From the NCBI GenBank assembly GCA_017509255.1, contig JAFWQA010000008.1, forward strand, positions 1-64,000: DNA of 64,000 nt. Reading direction: 5' to 3'. The translations under genes were made by a program, and so were the position numbers. The notes beneath the pieces were generated by a model. It had not been told where the DNA came from, made no database searches, and was given only the letters and a program-made list of their open reading frames with translations. Source of the stretch: Clostridia bacterium. GTDB lineage: Bacteria > Bacillota > Clostridia > Christensenellales > Aristaeellaceae. Below are positions 1 through 13,739 of the stretch, in pieces; the stretch's first letter is position 1, and the number at the start of each line of letters is the position of its first letter.

Positions 1-172
<172 letters not shown>

Positions 173-313
173 CTTTAACACTTTCGTGTCAAACTCTTTG
201 GAATCTTCGCTGTCTTTTCCTTATTGCGCGTTTCTCTCTTCTGTATCGTTTTCAAGGTTCGGCTTGCTCTCCCTCAGGTCCCCGTCTCCGGCTCCCCGCG
301 AGCGAGCTTTGTT

Positions 314-342
314 AGAATACCAACTTTCTTCCCCCTTGTCAA
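314..342 (-). promoter_or_regulatory. rRNA operon promoter
   Basis: On the minus strand there is a perfect -35 TTGACA (337-342), a 17-bp spacer and a -10 TATTCT (314-319). An A/T-rich tract just upstream of the -35 resembles an UP element. Transcription would start near 307 and read into the 16S gene after about 135 nt of leader. Confidence 0.85.
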
Positions 343-363
343 GCACTTTTTTGAAAAAAATCG

Positions 364-412
364 CATAAAAAATGAGGAAAATCAACGTTTCCGGACGTTG
401 CTTTCCTCATTT
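364..412 (-). terminator. Rho-independent terminator of the panT-coaX-tmk-mnmA operon
   Basis: Inverted repeat with arms at about 370-388 and 395-412 (minus strand AAATGAGGAAA paired with TTTCCTCATTT, extended by an inner ACGT stem), followed on the minus strand by a T-run at 366-371. It lies 40 nt past the mnmA stop and just before the rRNA promoter. Confidence 0.85.
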
Positions 413-450
413 CAAAAAACGTTCGTGTTTTTCCGGCCTTCTTGTGGCTG

Positions 451-2821
<2,371 letters not shown>

Positions 2822-2825
<4 letters not shown>

Positions 2826-3598
2826 TTGGCCTCCGTTCTGTTCCGCTCGTAAATCAGGCGCAGGCCCTTCAGCGTCAGCAGGCCGTCCAGCTTGTCAATG
2901 GCTTTACTTTCTTCGGCGATCATCAGCGCCATGCCTCCCGTCGCCACCACGAAAGCTTCCTGTCCCAGCTCCTGACGGATCTTCCGTACGATATTCCGGA
3001 CCAGGCCCACATAGCCGTAATACATTCCGCTTTGCAGATTGCTCAGTGTCGTCCTTCCGATCACGCTGTCGGGCTTGGTCAGTTCAAACCGCGGCAGCTT
3101 GGCCGTGCCGGTCACCAGCGCCTCACTGCTCAGCTTGATGCCGGGGCAGATGGTTCCGCCCAGAAAAGCACCGTTCTCATCCACTACCCCGAAGGTAGTC
3201 GCTGTTCCGAAATCAATAAAGATACAGGGCCCGCCGTACTCATCGTAAGCAGCCACAGCGTTGGCGATCCGGTCGCTGCCGAGCTCCCGGGGGTTTTCAT
3301 AACGGATGTTGATGCCCGTTTTGATCCCGGGAGCGACGAACAGCGGCGTTTTCCCGAAATAATTCTGCAGCATGTGCTCAATCGTAAAATTGATCGTCGG
3401 CACCACGCTGGAAACCACGATCCCCTCCACTTCCTCCGTGGAAACACCCTCATGGGCAAACATGGAGGTCAGACGGATGCCGTACTCGTCGGAGGTGGAA
3501 TTGATATTGGTGGACATGCGCCAATACTTGTACATTTCCTTCCCGTCAAACAACGCGGTTTTGATGTTGGTATTTCCGACATCCATCGCCAGAATCAT
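2822..3598 (-). CDS. coaX: Type III pantothenate kinase
   Basis: CoaX (258 aa) phosphorylates pantothenate with ATP in the first step of coenzyme A synthesis; it needs a monovalent cation and is not feedback-inhibited by CoA. The ASKHA-fold signatures are visible: DVGNTN at residues 6-11, GSDRIANAVAA near the middle, and IDFGTATTF followed by GGTICPG. Length is typical. A GGGGGAG ribosome binding site precedes the ATG. It is 17 nt downstream of an ECF transporter S subunit, which suggests pantothenate uptake is coupled to its phosphorylation. Confidence 0.96.
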
Positions 3599-3615
3599 GG
3601 AGATCTCCCCCTGTT

Positions 3616-4191
3616 TTATTTGATCTTTTTTACCGCCATCAGAATGGGAGGGCAGAGAATTCCGGCAACAGCAGCTTCACTGCCTCCTGCAATCAGGCCG
3701 GTTCCTCCGATCAGCCCGAGAACCTTGGCTGTATCTATTCCGGCTAAAACATAAAAGAGAAGCATCAGCCCCAGGTAAAAAAACGTATTTGTCAAACTGC
3801 CGCAAACCGCACCGACAGCCGCCGCGATGCCTTCTTTCCGGTTCTTCTTCAGTTTTTGATAGACACTCCAGGCAACCACAGGGATCAGAAGTCTCGGCAG
3901 CAGGCTCATGACAATCACAAACACCGGAGACGCGCCCATCAGCGTTCCGACAAGACTGCTGGGCTTGGTAAACGCCGAATAAATGCTGACGCCCGCAAAC
4001 GCAATTCCAAGCACGATCCCGTACTTCCATCCCATGTACAGCGCTCCGATGATGACCGGAATGCAAAGGATCGTAACATTAATGAATCCCAAAGGAATCA
4101 GTCCCAGCGGGGTTAAGCCCAGCAAAATAACCAGCCCCGTCAGTACTCCGAGTAAAGCCATGTTCTTTGTTTTCTTAGAAATGTTTGCCAT
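3616..4191 (-). CDS. ECF transporter substrate-binding (S) subunit, probably pantothenate
   Basis: This 191-aa membrane protein has about five or six hydrophobic segments rich in Gly, Leu and Ile, with a short basic N-terminus, as in energy-coupling-factor S components. S subunits bind a vitamin and dock onto a shared EcfAAT module, none of which is in this window. Substrate assignment to pantothenate (PanT-like) rests on the adjacent coaX and on overall resemblance; it is inference. It is the first gene of the operon, driven by the promoter at 4302-4329. Confidence 0.8.
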   Translation of the reverse strand: MANISKKTKNMALLGVLTGLVILLGLTPLGLIPLGFINVTILCIPVIIGALYMGWKYGIVLGIAFAGVSIYSAFTKPSSLVGTLMGASPVFVIVMSLLPRLLIPVVAWSVYQKLKKNRKEGIAAAVGAVCGSLTNTFFYLGLMLLFYVLAGIDTAKVLGLIGGTGLIAGGSEAAVAGILCPPILMAVKKIK

Positions 4192-4301
4192 AAGAAACCT
4201 CCGTTCGGACTCTCTCCGGATGTCCGTCGATTATATTTCCGCGTTTCCGTGATGCGTCCGGTGCCTGAGCTCCCGGCGCGGAAACCTCTGCGGATAAGCA
4301 T

Positions 4302-4329
4302 ATTATACCCCTTTTCCGGGGATTGTAAA
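4302..4329 (-). promoter_or_regulatory. Promoter of the ECF S subunit-coaX-tmk-mnmA operon
   Basis: Minus strand -35 TTTACA (4324-4329), 16-bp spacer, and consensus -10 TATAAT (4302-4307). It directly abuts the luxS terminator. The leader to the start codon is about 105 nt; I see no recognisable riboswitch in it. Confidence 0.75.
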
Positions 4330-4352
4330 GAAAAAGCCCTTCCGGGGAAGGG
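4330..4352 (-). terminator. Terminator of ppk2-luxS
   Basis: Minus strand stem CCCTTCC/GGAAGGG (arms 4337-4343 and 4346-4352) followed by CTTTTTC. It lies 10 nt beyond the luxS stop. Confidence 0.85.
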
Positions 4353-4361
4353 TTTTCGGGA

Positions 4362-4823
4362 TCATTCCGGATATTTTGCCGTGCTTTCATCGCAATGCTT
4401 CAGCACTTCCAGATAAGCCGCGGCTTCCGCTTTCGCACCGGACAGGTCATGCTCAAGATAATTGCCGCATTCCGGGCGTGTCGCTCCGGGGATCTCCCCC
4501 TCAAACGCGGCCGCCCAGGCAAACGCTTCCCGCAGCAGGCCGGTCAGGTCGGCCGGGGAAACGCTGTCCCGGACCACCACATAGAAGCCCGTCCTGCAGC
4601 CCATCGGCCCGACATAGACCACCTCATCGGAGCGGCTGCTGTTCCTCAGCCGGGTCGCCAGCAGATGCTCCAGCGTATGCAGGGCCTTCTGCTCCAGATA
4701 ATCCCCGGCGTTCGGCGTTTTCATTCTCAGGTCCCAGGTCACGCAGTCCCCGTCGATTCTGGAAATATACAGGCCCGGGGTCAGCAAATCATGATTGATG
4801 GTGAAGGACGCGATTTTTTTCAT
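4362..4823 (-). CDS. luxS: S-ribosylhomocysteine lyase LuxS
   Basis: LuxS (153 aa) cleaves S-ribosylhomocysteine to homocysteine and DPD, the precursor of autoinducer-2, in the activated methyl cycle. The metal-binding HTLEH motif is at residues 49-53, a conserved MGCRTGF segment holds Cys77, and the third metal ligand lies in ECGNYLEHDL (Cys120). Length matches the family. It follows ppk2 by 13 nt on the same strand and is followed by a terminator, so the pair is probably one transcript. No pfs/mtnN gene is nearby. Confidence 0.96.
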   Translation of the reverse strand: MKKIASFTINHDLLTPGLYISRIDGDCVTWDLRMKTPNAGDYLEQKALHTLEHLLATRLRNSSRSDEVVYVGPMGCRTGFYVVVRDSVSPADLTGLLREAFAWAAAFEGEIPGATRPECGNYLEHDLSGAKAEAAAYLEVLKHCDESTAKYPE

Positions 4824-4836
4824 TTTTTCTCCCTCT

Positions 4837-5700
4837 TCACACTTCGTTCTCCAGCTCCTGCATAACCGCGGGGATCTTGGCCGCCTCCTCGCTGTTCAGC
4901 GGAGGGAACCGGGGATCCATATCCTCCAGGGTCGAAACCAGGATCTCGCTCATCAGGTACCTGGTAAACCATTTATTGTCGGCCGGAAGCACATACCAGG
5001 GCGCATGCTCCGTGCCGGTCGCGTTGATGCAGTCCTCATAGACTTTGTCATATTCCTCCCAGAGGGCGCGCTCCTTCATATCCGCCACCGAAAGCTTCCA
5101 GTGCTTTTCCGGCAGTTCCATACGGTCCATGAAGCGCTGCTTCTGCTCCTCTTTGGAAACATTCAGATAGATTTTTATCATCCGGAAACCGTTTTCCCAG
5201 AGATACCGCTCCCAGTCGTTCAGTTGGCGGTAGCGTCTTTCAAAGAAATCCTCCGTAATGCAGCGGGGGGCAATATTGTAGCCCTTCTGCAGCTGATGCA
5301 CCTTTACCACCAGCACGTCCTCATAATGGCTTCTGTTGAAAATGCCGATGCAGCCCCGCTCCGGCATGGCGCGGACGATCCGCCACAGATAGTCGTGCCC
5401 GAGATCAGTCGGATTCGGTCCCTTGAAGGATTTGACTCTCATCGCTGCCGGATTCAGACAGGAAAAGACCTTCTTGATCAGGCTGTCCTTTCCCGCGGCG
5501 TCCCTGGCCTGCAGCGCGATCACCAGTCCCTCGCTTTTGGAAGCATAAAGCTTCTCCTGCAGCTCGGCAGCCCGGATCAGGTTCTGCTCCGTCCTGGCGG
5601 TCAGTTCGGCTTTCTGGAGCTTGTATTCCCCGGCATCCGTGGGCATATTTTTCAGCCTGCATTCTTTTTTGCCGTCAAAACAGTAATCCTTCAAAGACAT
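4837..5700 (-). CDS. PPK2-family polyphosphate:nucleotide phosphotransferase
   Basis: PPK2 enzymes use polyphosphate to phosphorylate AMP, ADP or other nucleotides (or run in reverse). In this 287-aa protein the Walker A is ARDAAGKDS at residues 65-73, followed by the RVKSFKGPN segment and the Walker B region NRSHYEDVLV. Length and single-domain structure fit the short PPK2 group; which class (AMP, ADP or NMP/NDP) cannot be assigned by eye. It is the first gene of a ppk2-luxS transcript from the promoter at 5732-5761. Confidence 0.9.
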   Translation of the reverse strand: MSLKDYCFDGKKECRLKNMPTDAGEYKLQKAELTARTEQNLIRAAELQEKLYASKSEGLVIALQARDAAGKDSLIKKVFSCLNPAAMRVKSFKGPNPTDLGHDYLWRIVRAMPERGCIGIFNRSHYEDVLVVKVHQLQKGYNIAPRCITEDFFERRYRQLNDWERYLWENGFRMIKIYLNVSKEEQKQRFMDRMELPEKHWKLSVADMKERALWEEYDKVYEDCINATGTEHAPWYVLPADNKWFTRYLMSEILVSTLEDMDPRFPPLNSEEAAKIPAVMQELENEV

Positions 5701-5731
5701 TCCTTATTTCTCCCTCCGGATTGGTCTGTCC

Positions 5732-5761
5732 ATTATACACGGGAAGCCCTTCCGCCGGCAA
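5732..5761 (-). promoter_or_regulatory. Promoter of ppk2-luxS
   Basis: Minus strand -35 TTGCCG (5756-5761), 18-bp spacer and consensus -10 TATAAT (5732-5737), about 31 nt upstream of the ppk2 start. Confidence 0.65.
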
Positions 5762-5777
5762 GCGGGAACGGTTTTCC

Positions 5778-6935
5778 TTACAGCTCCGCGGCCAGGATGT
5801 TCCGGCATTTCCGGGTCGCGCCGGAGGTACCGGTATCTGTGGTGTTCTGATTCATCAGGAAAGTGATCCCCTGATCCGGCAGATTGGCGAAATAGGTTCC
5901 GAGCCATCCGTCCCAGCCATACTCGTTCAGCGTGCCGATATGCGCGGCAGCGCCCGGCTCCACACAGACCCGCATCAGCTTTCCGTAACTGTAGCCGTTC
6001 AGGCTGTCCCACATGTCCGCCCTCTGAACCGGGCCCAGCTGGGGCTTTGTCATATAGCGCACGCTTTCCGCCGACAGGATCCTTTTCCCGTTGTATACCC
6101 CTTCGTTCATCAGCATCTGCGCAAATGCGCTGTAATCGTCCGCCGTGCTGACCAGCCCGGCGCCGCCTGACTCAAAAGCCGGCTCCCGGCCGTATTCCCC
6201 GACCGCCAGATGAAGAGCGTGGAATTCCTCCAGGCCCTTTTCCGTCCGGCGGTAGCAGGTCACAAAGCGGTCCCTTTTTTCCTCCGGCACCCGGAAGGCG
6301 GTATCCTTCATGCCCAGCGGCTCAAAAAGCTCTTCCTGCAGGAATCTGCTGAACTTTTTGCCGGAGGCTGCTTCGATCACCGCTCCCAGCACATCCGCCG
6401 AGGTGCCGTACCGCCAGTGAGTCCCGGGCTGAAACGCCAGAGGCTGTTCCCCCAGCAGATTACAGAAGGTCAGGGTGTCCATTCCGCCGCCCGCGGCGAT
6501 CTGCCGCTGGTCCTCCTCAAACACGCGCGCGGCATACTGCCCCGCCGGATCCGCGTCCGGATAGCACAGGCCGCTTGTCATCCCCAGCAGGTCCATGATC
6601 CAGGGAGCCCTCATCGCGGGAGATACCTTCCCGTCCGGGGAAACCACCTTCGGATCGCGGAAGCCCGGCAGATAACGGTCCACGCCGTCCATCAGGTCAA
6701 TCATGCCGCGCTCCGCCAGGATCATCGCCGCGGCTGCGGTGACCGGCTTGGTCTGACTGTACAGGCGGAAGATCGAATCCCGGGAGATCTTCCTCTCCCC
6801 GGCAACATCCGCCAGTCCGGATTCCACATAGCAAAGCTCCTGCCCGTTCCGAAGGATCAGCAGATTGTAGCCTGCAGCCTCCCCGTTCCTGACAGCTTCA
6901 TCCAGGCAAGCCTGCAGCTTCTCCCTGAGTTTCAT
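5778..6935 (-). CDS. Serine hydrolase of the beta-lactamase class C / esterase family
   Basis: The 385-aa protein has the SxxK catalytic motif as SQTK at residues 60-63 and a DDYSAFAQML segment that may carry the Tyr motif. Near the C-terminus EYGWDGWLGT occupies the place of the KTG box, as in EstB-type esterases. No signal peptide is evident, so it probably acts in the cytoplasm, which argues against a resistance beta-lactamase. Substrate is unknown. It begins 22 nt after azlD and is the last gene of the pdp-azlC-azlD unit. Confidence 0.85.
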   Translation of the reverse strand: MKLREKLQACLDEAVRNGEAAGYNLLILRNGQELCYVESGLADVAGERKISRDSIFRLYSQTKPVTAAAAMILAERGMIDLMDGVDRYLPGFRDPKVVSPDGKVSPAMRAPWIMDLLGMTSGLCYPDADPAGQYAARVFEEDQRQIAAGGGMDTLTFCNLLGEQPLAFQPGTHWRYGTSADVLGAVIEAASGKKFSRFLQEELFEPLGMKDTAFRVPEEKRDRFVTCYRRTEKGLEEFHALHLAVGEYGREPAFESGGAGLVSTADDYSAFAQMLMNEGVYNGKRILSAESVRYMTKPQLGPVQRADMWDSLNGYSYGKLMRVCVEPGAAAHIGTLNEYGWDGWLGTYFANLPDQGITFLMNQNTTDTGTSGATRKCRNILAAEL

Positions 6936-6957
6936 AAGTCCCGCTCTCCCTTCCTGT

Positions 6958-7275
6958 TCACATCAGCAGCAGAATCGCCTGCGCCGCCGCGACCGCGCAG
7001 CAGGCAGCAAGCGCCACCGTTACAAGACTCTTTCTGCGCCAGGCCAGCAGCACCGCCACCGCCACGCCGACAGCCGCCGTCCGCATATCCCCGGTGGAAT
7101 AGAGCACGTCCGGAAAGGTCATGGCACCAAGGACCGCGTACGGGATATATCTGAGGAAAGACCTCGCGAAGCGGCTTCTGATATCCTTGCGGAACACCGT
7201 CAGCGGCAGCATTCGGATCAGATATGTCACGACCGCCATCACGGCTAGATAAGGAAGAAACAAACTCCAGCTCAT
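6958..7275 (-). CDS. azlD: AzlD-type branched-chain amino acid exporter subunit
   Basis: This 105-aa protein with four hydrophobic segments is the small partner of AzlC; the pair exports branched-chain amino acids or analogues. The start at 7275 (MSWSLFLPY) is chosen because it gives a 4-nt ATGA overlap with azlC and a GGAGGG ribosome binding site. Longer in-frame extensions upstream have a low-complexity Gly-rich composition typical of a frame shadow of azlC. The motif YLIRMLPL near the start is typical of the family. Confidence 0.88.
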   Translation of the reverse strand: MSWSLFLPYLAVMAVVTYLIRMLPLTVFRKDIRSRFARSFLRYIPYAVLGAMTFPDVLYSTGDMRTAAVGVAVAVLLAWRRKSLVTVALAACCAVAAAQAILLLM

Positions 7276-7973
7276 GTGTTTCCCTCCTCTGCCGGATACA
7301 AAGCAGCTCCCGCTGCCGCCGCCAGTACAGCACAGATAATGATCACAAAGCCGCCGGAAACCCGATTGAGCCCCGGGATATACCGGAAGAAGAGGCTCAG
7401 CGCCACCGCCACCGCCACCACAAAGCGCACCGGCTTTTTCTCCCGCGCTGGCGGAAGAATGATCGCCAGGAACATCCCGTAGATCGCGATCCCCAGCGCG
7501 GTCCGGACGAAGGCCGGCAGCAGGGTCCCCGCCACCCCGCCCAGCAGGGTGCCCAGCACCCATCCGATCCAGGGCATGACCATCAGGCCGTACAGATACG
7601 ATTTGCCGATCTTCCCGGGCTGAGAAGAGGCGACCGCAAAAATCTCATCCGTATCCGCAAAGGCAAAAATCATCCGCTGCAGCGTTTTCATGCTCTGATC
7701 AAGCTTCGGCCCCAGCGAAAGCCCCATCAGCGCGTAACGGAGATTGATCGTCAGCTGAGTCAGCGCCATTTCCGTCAGCGACGCTCCGCCGATCATCAGC
7801 GGCAGGGCAGCAATCTGGCCCGCGCTGGTCAGATTCGTCATGGAGATCAGCACCGCCTGCAGCCAGGTCAGGCCGTCCCCGACCGCTTTCATGCCAAACG
7901 CGAAGGAAACGCTCAGATAGCCCAGACCGATGGGGATCCCGTGACGGAGCCCGTGTGAAAAGTACCCCTTCAT
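7272..7973 (-). CDS. azlC: AzlC-type branched-chain amino acid exporter subunit
   Basis: AzlC (233 aa) is the large membrane subunit of the AzlCD exporter. The N-terminus GYLSVSFAFGM and the stretch MTNLTSAGQIAALPL are family hallmarks, and several transmembrane helices are apparent. Start and stop overlap pdp and azlD by 4 nt each, so translation of all three is coupled. Confidence 0.93.
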   Translation of the reverse strand: MKGYFSHGLRHGIPIGLGYLSVSFAFGMKAVGDGLTWLQAVLISMTNLTSAGQIAALPLMIGGASLTEMALTQLTINLRYALMGLSLGPKLDQSMKTLQRMIFAFADTDEIFAVASSQPGKIGKSYLYGLMVMPWIGWVLGTLLGGVAGTLLPAFVRTALGIAIYGMFLAIILPPAREKKPVRFVVAVAVALSLFFRYIPGLNRVSGGFVIIICAVLAAAAGAALYPAEEGNT

Positions 7974-9307
7974 TCCGGATCCTCCAGCCTGCGCACCCCG
8001 TCCGCGGTTACCAGCGCATAGTAAAGCTTTGCCCGTCCGCAGGGTTTACTGCTCCATTCAACGGCAGCGCGGATCCTTTCCTCCGCCCTTTCGGCATCCT
8101 CCGCGGTACGCGCATAAAGCGTGCACAGCGGGGTATCCTTCTCCGTCCGGTCCCCGATCCGGACCTTCAGAACAAACCCGACGGACGGATCTATCACATC
8201 GTCCAGCTCCTTCCGCCCGGCGCCCATTCCCTGCGCCGCCCAGCCAAGCTCCGATGTGTTCATGGCGCTGACATAGCCGCTCCGGCCGCAGGTAATCTCC
8301 CTGATGACCGGCGCCTGCGGCAGCAGGGATACATCGTCACACACGGCAGGATCGCCGCCCTGCGCGCGGATCATTTCCTTCAGCTTCTGCAGGCCCTTCC
8401 CGGATATCAGCGCCTGACGCATTTTTTCCTTTCCCTCTTCCGCCGTTTCCGCTTTCCCGGCCAGCAGAAGGAGGTAACCCCCCAGGGTAAGGGAAACGTC
8501 CAGCAGGTCGCCTTCCGTTCGTCCGGAAAGCAGGTCTATGGCTTCCTTTACCTCCAGCGCGTTGCCCACATGCGTTCCCAGCGGCTGGCTCATACCGCTG
8601 ACGATGGCCGCGGTCGGCTTTCCTGCCAGCGTTCCCACCCGGACCATGGCCTCAGCCAGTTCGATGCTCTGTTCCGCCGTAGGCAGGATCGCGCCGGAAC
8701 CCGTCTTGACGTCCAGCACGATCCCGTCCACACCGGAAGCCAGCTTTTTGCTCATAATCGAGGATACGATCAGCGGCAGCGAGTCCACCGTTGCCGTGAC
8801 GTCCCGAAGCGCGTACAGCGTTTTGTCCGCAGGCGCCAGGCTGGCCGTCTGCCCGACGACCGCCACGCCGATCTCCTTTACCTGGCGGATAAAATCTTCC
8901 TCGCTCAGATCGATCCGCATGCCTGGTATGGATTCCATCTTGTCCAGCGTTCCGCCCGTATGCCCGAGGCCCCTGCCGCTCATCTTCGCCACCGTTGCCC
9001 CGCATGCGGCCGCCAGCGGCGCGAGCACCAGCGTCGTGGTATCTCCGACGCCGCCGGTGGAATGCTTGTCTACCTTTAATCCGGGGATGGAAGAAAGATC
9101 CGCCACGTCTCCGGAGTCCCGCATGGCCAGCGTCAGGGAAACGGTTTCCCGGTCCGTCATTCCGTTCAGCCGGATCGCCATCAGCAGCGCCGCCAGCTGA
9201 TAATCAGGAATGGATCTTTTTGCGGCGCCTTCCACAAAATAACGGATCTCTTCCCCTGTCAGCTCCATCCCGAGCTTTTTTCGTGTAATGATCTCCAGCA
9301 TATCCAT
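7970..9307 (-). CDS. pdp: Pyrimidine-nucleoside phosphorylase
   Basis: The enzyme (445 aa) phosphorolyses thymidine, uridine and deoxyuridine to base and (deoxy)ribose-1-phosphate in pyrimidine salvage. The phosphate-binding signature KHSTGGVGD is followed by KMSGRGLGHTGGTLDK, both diagnostic of the thymidine phosphorylase family. I chose the start at 9307 (MDMLEIITRK) because a GGAGGG site lies 8 nt upstream and this matches the conserved family N-terminus; a longer start at 9355 would lie inside the yebC terminator. It overlaps azlC by 4 nt. Confidence 0.95.
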   Translation of the reverse strand: MDMLEIITRKKLGMELTGEEIRYFVEGAAKRSIPDYQLAALLMAIRLNGMTDRETVSLTLAMRDSGDVADLSSIPGLKVDKHSTGGVGDTTTLVLAPLAAACGATVAKMSGRGLGHTGGTLDKMESIPGMRIDLSEEDFIRQVKEIGVAVVGQTASLAPADKTLYALRDVTATVDSLPLIVSSIMSKKLASGVDGIVLDVKTGSGAILPTAEQSIELAEAMVRVGTLAGKPTAAIVSGMSQPLGTHVGNALEVKEAIDLLSGRTEGDLLDVSLTLGGYLLLLAGKAETAEEGKEKMRQALISGKGLQKLKEMIRAQGGDPAVCDDVSLLPQAPVIREITCGRSGYVSAMNTSELGWAAQGMGAGRKELDDVIDPSVGFVLKVRIGDRTEKDTPLCTLYARTAEDAERAEERIRAAVEWSSKPCGRAKLYYALVTADGVRRLEDPE

Positions 9308-9326
9308 CCGCTTATCCCTCCGCTTC

Positions 9327-9366
9327 CAAAAACCAACGCCGATACCCGGTGACACAGGTATCGGCG
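9327..9366 (-). terminator. Terminator of yebC
   Basis: Perfect 10-bp arms (9337-9346 and 9357-9366, CGCCGATACC/GGTATCGGCG) followed on the minus strand by TTGGTTTTTGG. It separates yebC from pdp. Confidence 0.8.
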
Positions 9367-9390
9367 AATAATGAACGCGACGGCAGGAAA

Positions 9391-10140
9391 TCAGTCCTCG
9401 TCTTCGTCTTCCTCGGGCAGATCCGCATTGTGATAAACGTTCTGCACGTCGTCGCTTTCCTCCAGCAGATCCAGCATCTTCTGTATTTTTTCGATTGTAT
9501 CGGGATCCGTCACAGCCACTGTGTTCTGCGGGATCTTCTGAACGTCCGCGCTCAGGAAGGTCAGTCCCTGCTTCTCCAGCGCTTCGCGCACCTTGCTGAA
9601 TTCGTTCGGATCCGTGTAGATTTCGAAAACGTCCTCATCCACTTTGACGTCTTCCGCACCGGCATCCAGCGCGGTCATCATCATCTCGTCCTCATCGGCA
9701 TCGGGCGCCTTCTCGACAACCAGTACGCCGCGGGTGTCAAACATGAAGCCGACGGAACCGGTGGTCCCCATGTTTCCGCCGTATTTCGCAAAGCAGTGCC
9801 GGATGTCACTGGCTGTACGGTTCCGGTTGTCGGAAATGGTATCCACGATGACCGCAACGCCGCCGGGCGCGTAGCCTTCGTAGGTGATCTCTTCATACAC
9901 CACGTTGCTCAGCTCGCCGCTGGCTTTCTTGATGGACCGCTGGATATTATCGTTGGGCATATTGTTCGCCTTGGCTTTGGCAATGATATCCCGCAGCTTA
10001 CCGTTGGAATCTGGATTTGCGCCGCCCTCGCGCACCGCGATCGCTATTTCACGTCCGATCTTGGTAAACACCGCGCCGCGCTGCGCGTCTGCCTTGCCCT
10101 TTTTCGCCTGAATATTATGCCACTTGGAATGTCCGGACAT
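9391..10140 (-). CDS. yebC: YebC/PmpR/TACO1 family regulatory protein
   Basis: This 249-aa cytoplasmic protein begins with the conserved [11 protein letters not shown] and contains [11 protein letters not shown] and the [11 protein letters not shown] segment, all hallmarks of the YebC family. The family was annotated as DNA-binding regulators; more recent work links YebC homologues to translation through proline stretches on the ribosome. The C-terminus is very acidic (ends EEDEDED), as usual. It is monocistronic, with its own promoter at 10191-10220 and terminator at 9327-9366. Confidence 0.96.
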   Translation of the reverse strand: MSGHSKWHNIQAKKGKADAQRGAVFTKIGREIAIAVREGGANPDSNGKLRDIIAKAKANNMPNDNIQRSIKKASGELSNVVYEEITYEGYAPGGVAVIVDTISDNRNRTASDIRHCFAKYGGNMGTTGSVGFMFDTRGVLVVEKAPDADEDEMMMTALDAGAEDVKVDEDVFEIYTDPNEFSKVREALEKQGLTFLSADVQKIPQNTVAVTDPDTIEKIQKMLDLLEESDDVQNVYHNADLPEEDEDED

Positions 10141-10190
10141 CGTACCCCTCCCAAAACTGGTAAATCAAACAGTTACCTTATAACCAAAGT

Positions 10191-10220
10191 ATTATATCAT
10201 CCGAAATCACGGCGCGTCAA
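10191..10220 (-). promoter_or_regulatory. Promoter of yebC
   Basis: Minus strand -35 TTGACG (10215-10220), 18-bp spacer, consensus -10 TATAAT (10191-10196). The start codon is about 45 nt downstream of the expected initiation point. Confidence 0.75.
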
Positions 10221-10358
10221 CCCTCGCGGGGATTTTACGCTCCGAAGGGGGGATTTCCCTCCTGTGCTTTGCGATCCCGTTCCGGGCTTCCCTGCGTGTT
10301 CCCCTGCAGGAAATTTCTCCCGGTTTATGGAATATTATCTGAAAAGGAGGATATCAAT

Positions 10359-10841
10359 ATGGGTAAAAATCTGATCGCTTATTTCAGCGCAAGCGGCGTG
10401 ACCGCCCGTATCGCGCGCCGTCTGCAGGAAGCCGTCGGCGGAAACCTTTACGAGATCAGGCCGGCGGTCCCCTATACCTCCGCCGACCTGGACTGGCGCA
10501 GCAACGAATCCCGCAGCTCTGTGGAAATGCGTGATCCGCTCTGCCGTCCCGCAATGGCCGATACCGACGCGCCCGTTGCCGGAGCCGATACGGTCTATAT
10601 CGGCTTTCCCGTCTGGTGGTACCGGGAGCCCAGCATCATCGACAGCTTTCTGACCGCCTATGATTTTTCGGGCAAAACCGTCATTCCCTTCGCTACCTCC
10701 GGAGCCAGTGAGATCGGAGCCGAGGCGCCGAAACGGATGCAGGAGGAAGCGCCGCAGGCAAAGGTGCTGGAAGGCAGGCGCTTCAGCGCCGACGCTTCCG
10801 CGGATGAGCTGAAGGCCTGGGCGGACTCCCTTTCCCTGTAA
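10359..10841 (+). CDS. Flavodoxin
   Basis: The 160-aa product has an N-terminal FMN phosphate-binding segment of the flavodoxin_4 type (LIAYFSASGVT, residues 4-14), followed by YIGFPVWWYREP, a conserved isoalloxazine-contacting stretch, and FATSGASEIG near the end. It is a small cytoplasmic electron carrier or NADPH-dependent quinone/FMN reductase-like protein; partner unknown. The start at 10359 is set by AAAAGGAGG at 10342-10350; an upstream in-frame ATG at 10269 has no ribosome binding site. It stands alone and converges on uvrA across a shared terminator. Confidence 0.9.
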   Translation: MGKNLIAYFSASGVTARIARRLQEAVGGNLYEIRPAVPYTSADLDWRSNESRSSVEMRDPLCRPAMADTDAPVAGADTVYIGFPVWWYREPSIIDSFLTAYDFSGKTVIPFATSGASEIGAEAPKRMQEEAPQAKVLEGRRFSADASADELKAWADSLSL

Positions 10842-10845
10842 GCCT

Positions 10846-10884
10846 GAACAAAAAATCTTCCGGAGCCTTCCGGAAGATTTTTTC
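10846..10884. terminator. Bidirectional terminator between flavodoxin and uvrA
   Basis: Near-perfect inverted repeat AAAAAATCTTCCGG/CCGGAAGATTTTTT (arms about 10850-10864 and 10869-10883), A-rich on one side and T-rich on the other, so it functions in both directions for the convergent genes. Confidence 0.92.
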
Positions 10885-10886
10885 TT

Positions 10887-13721
<2,835 letters not shown>

Positions 13722-13739
13722 TCCGTTTCTCCTCCGGTT

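Noticed and set aside
418-432. AACGTTCGTGTTTT shared between the mnmA terminator region and the pyr terminator (61248-61261)
   Set aside because: A 14-nt match in T-rich terminator sequence is weak evidence of a repeat and has no structural role at 418.
5778-6935. Beta-lactamase conferring antibiotic resistance
   Set aside because: No signal peptide and an esterase-like C-terminal motif; a class C-like fold alone does not support resistance.
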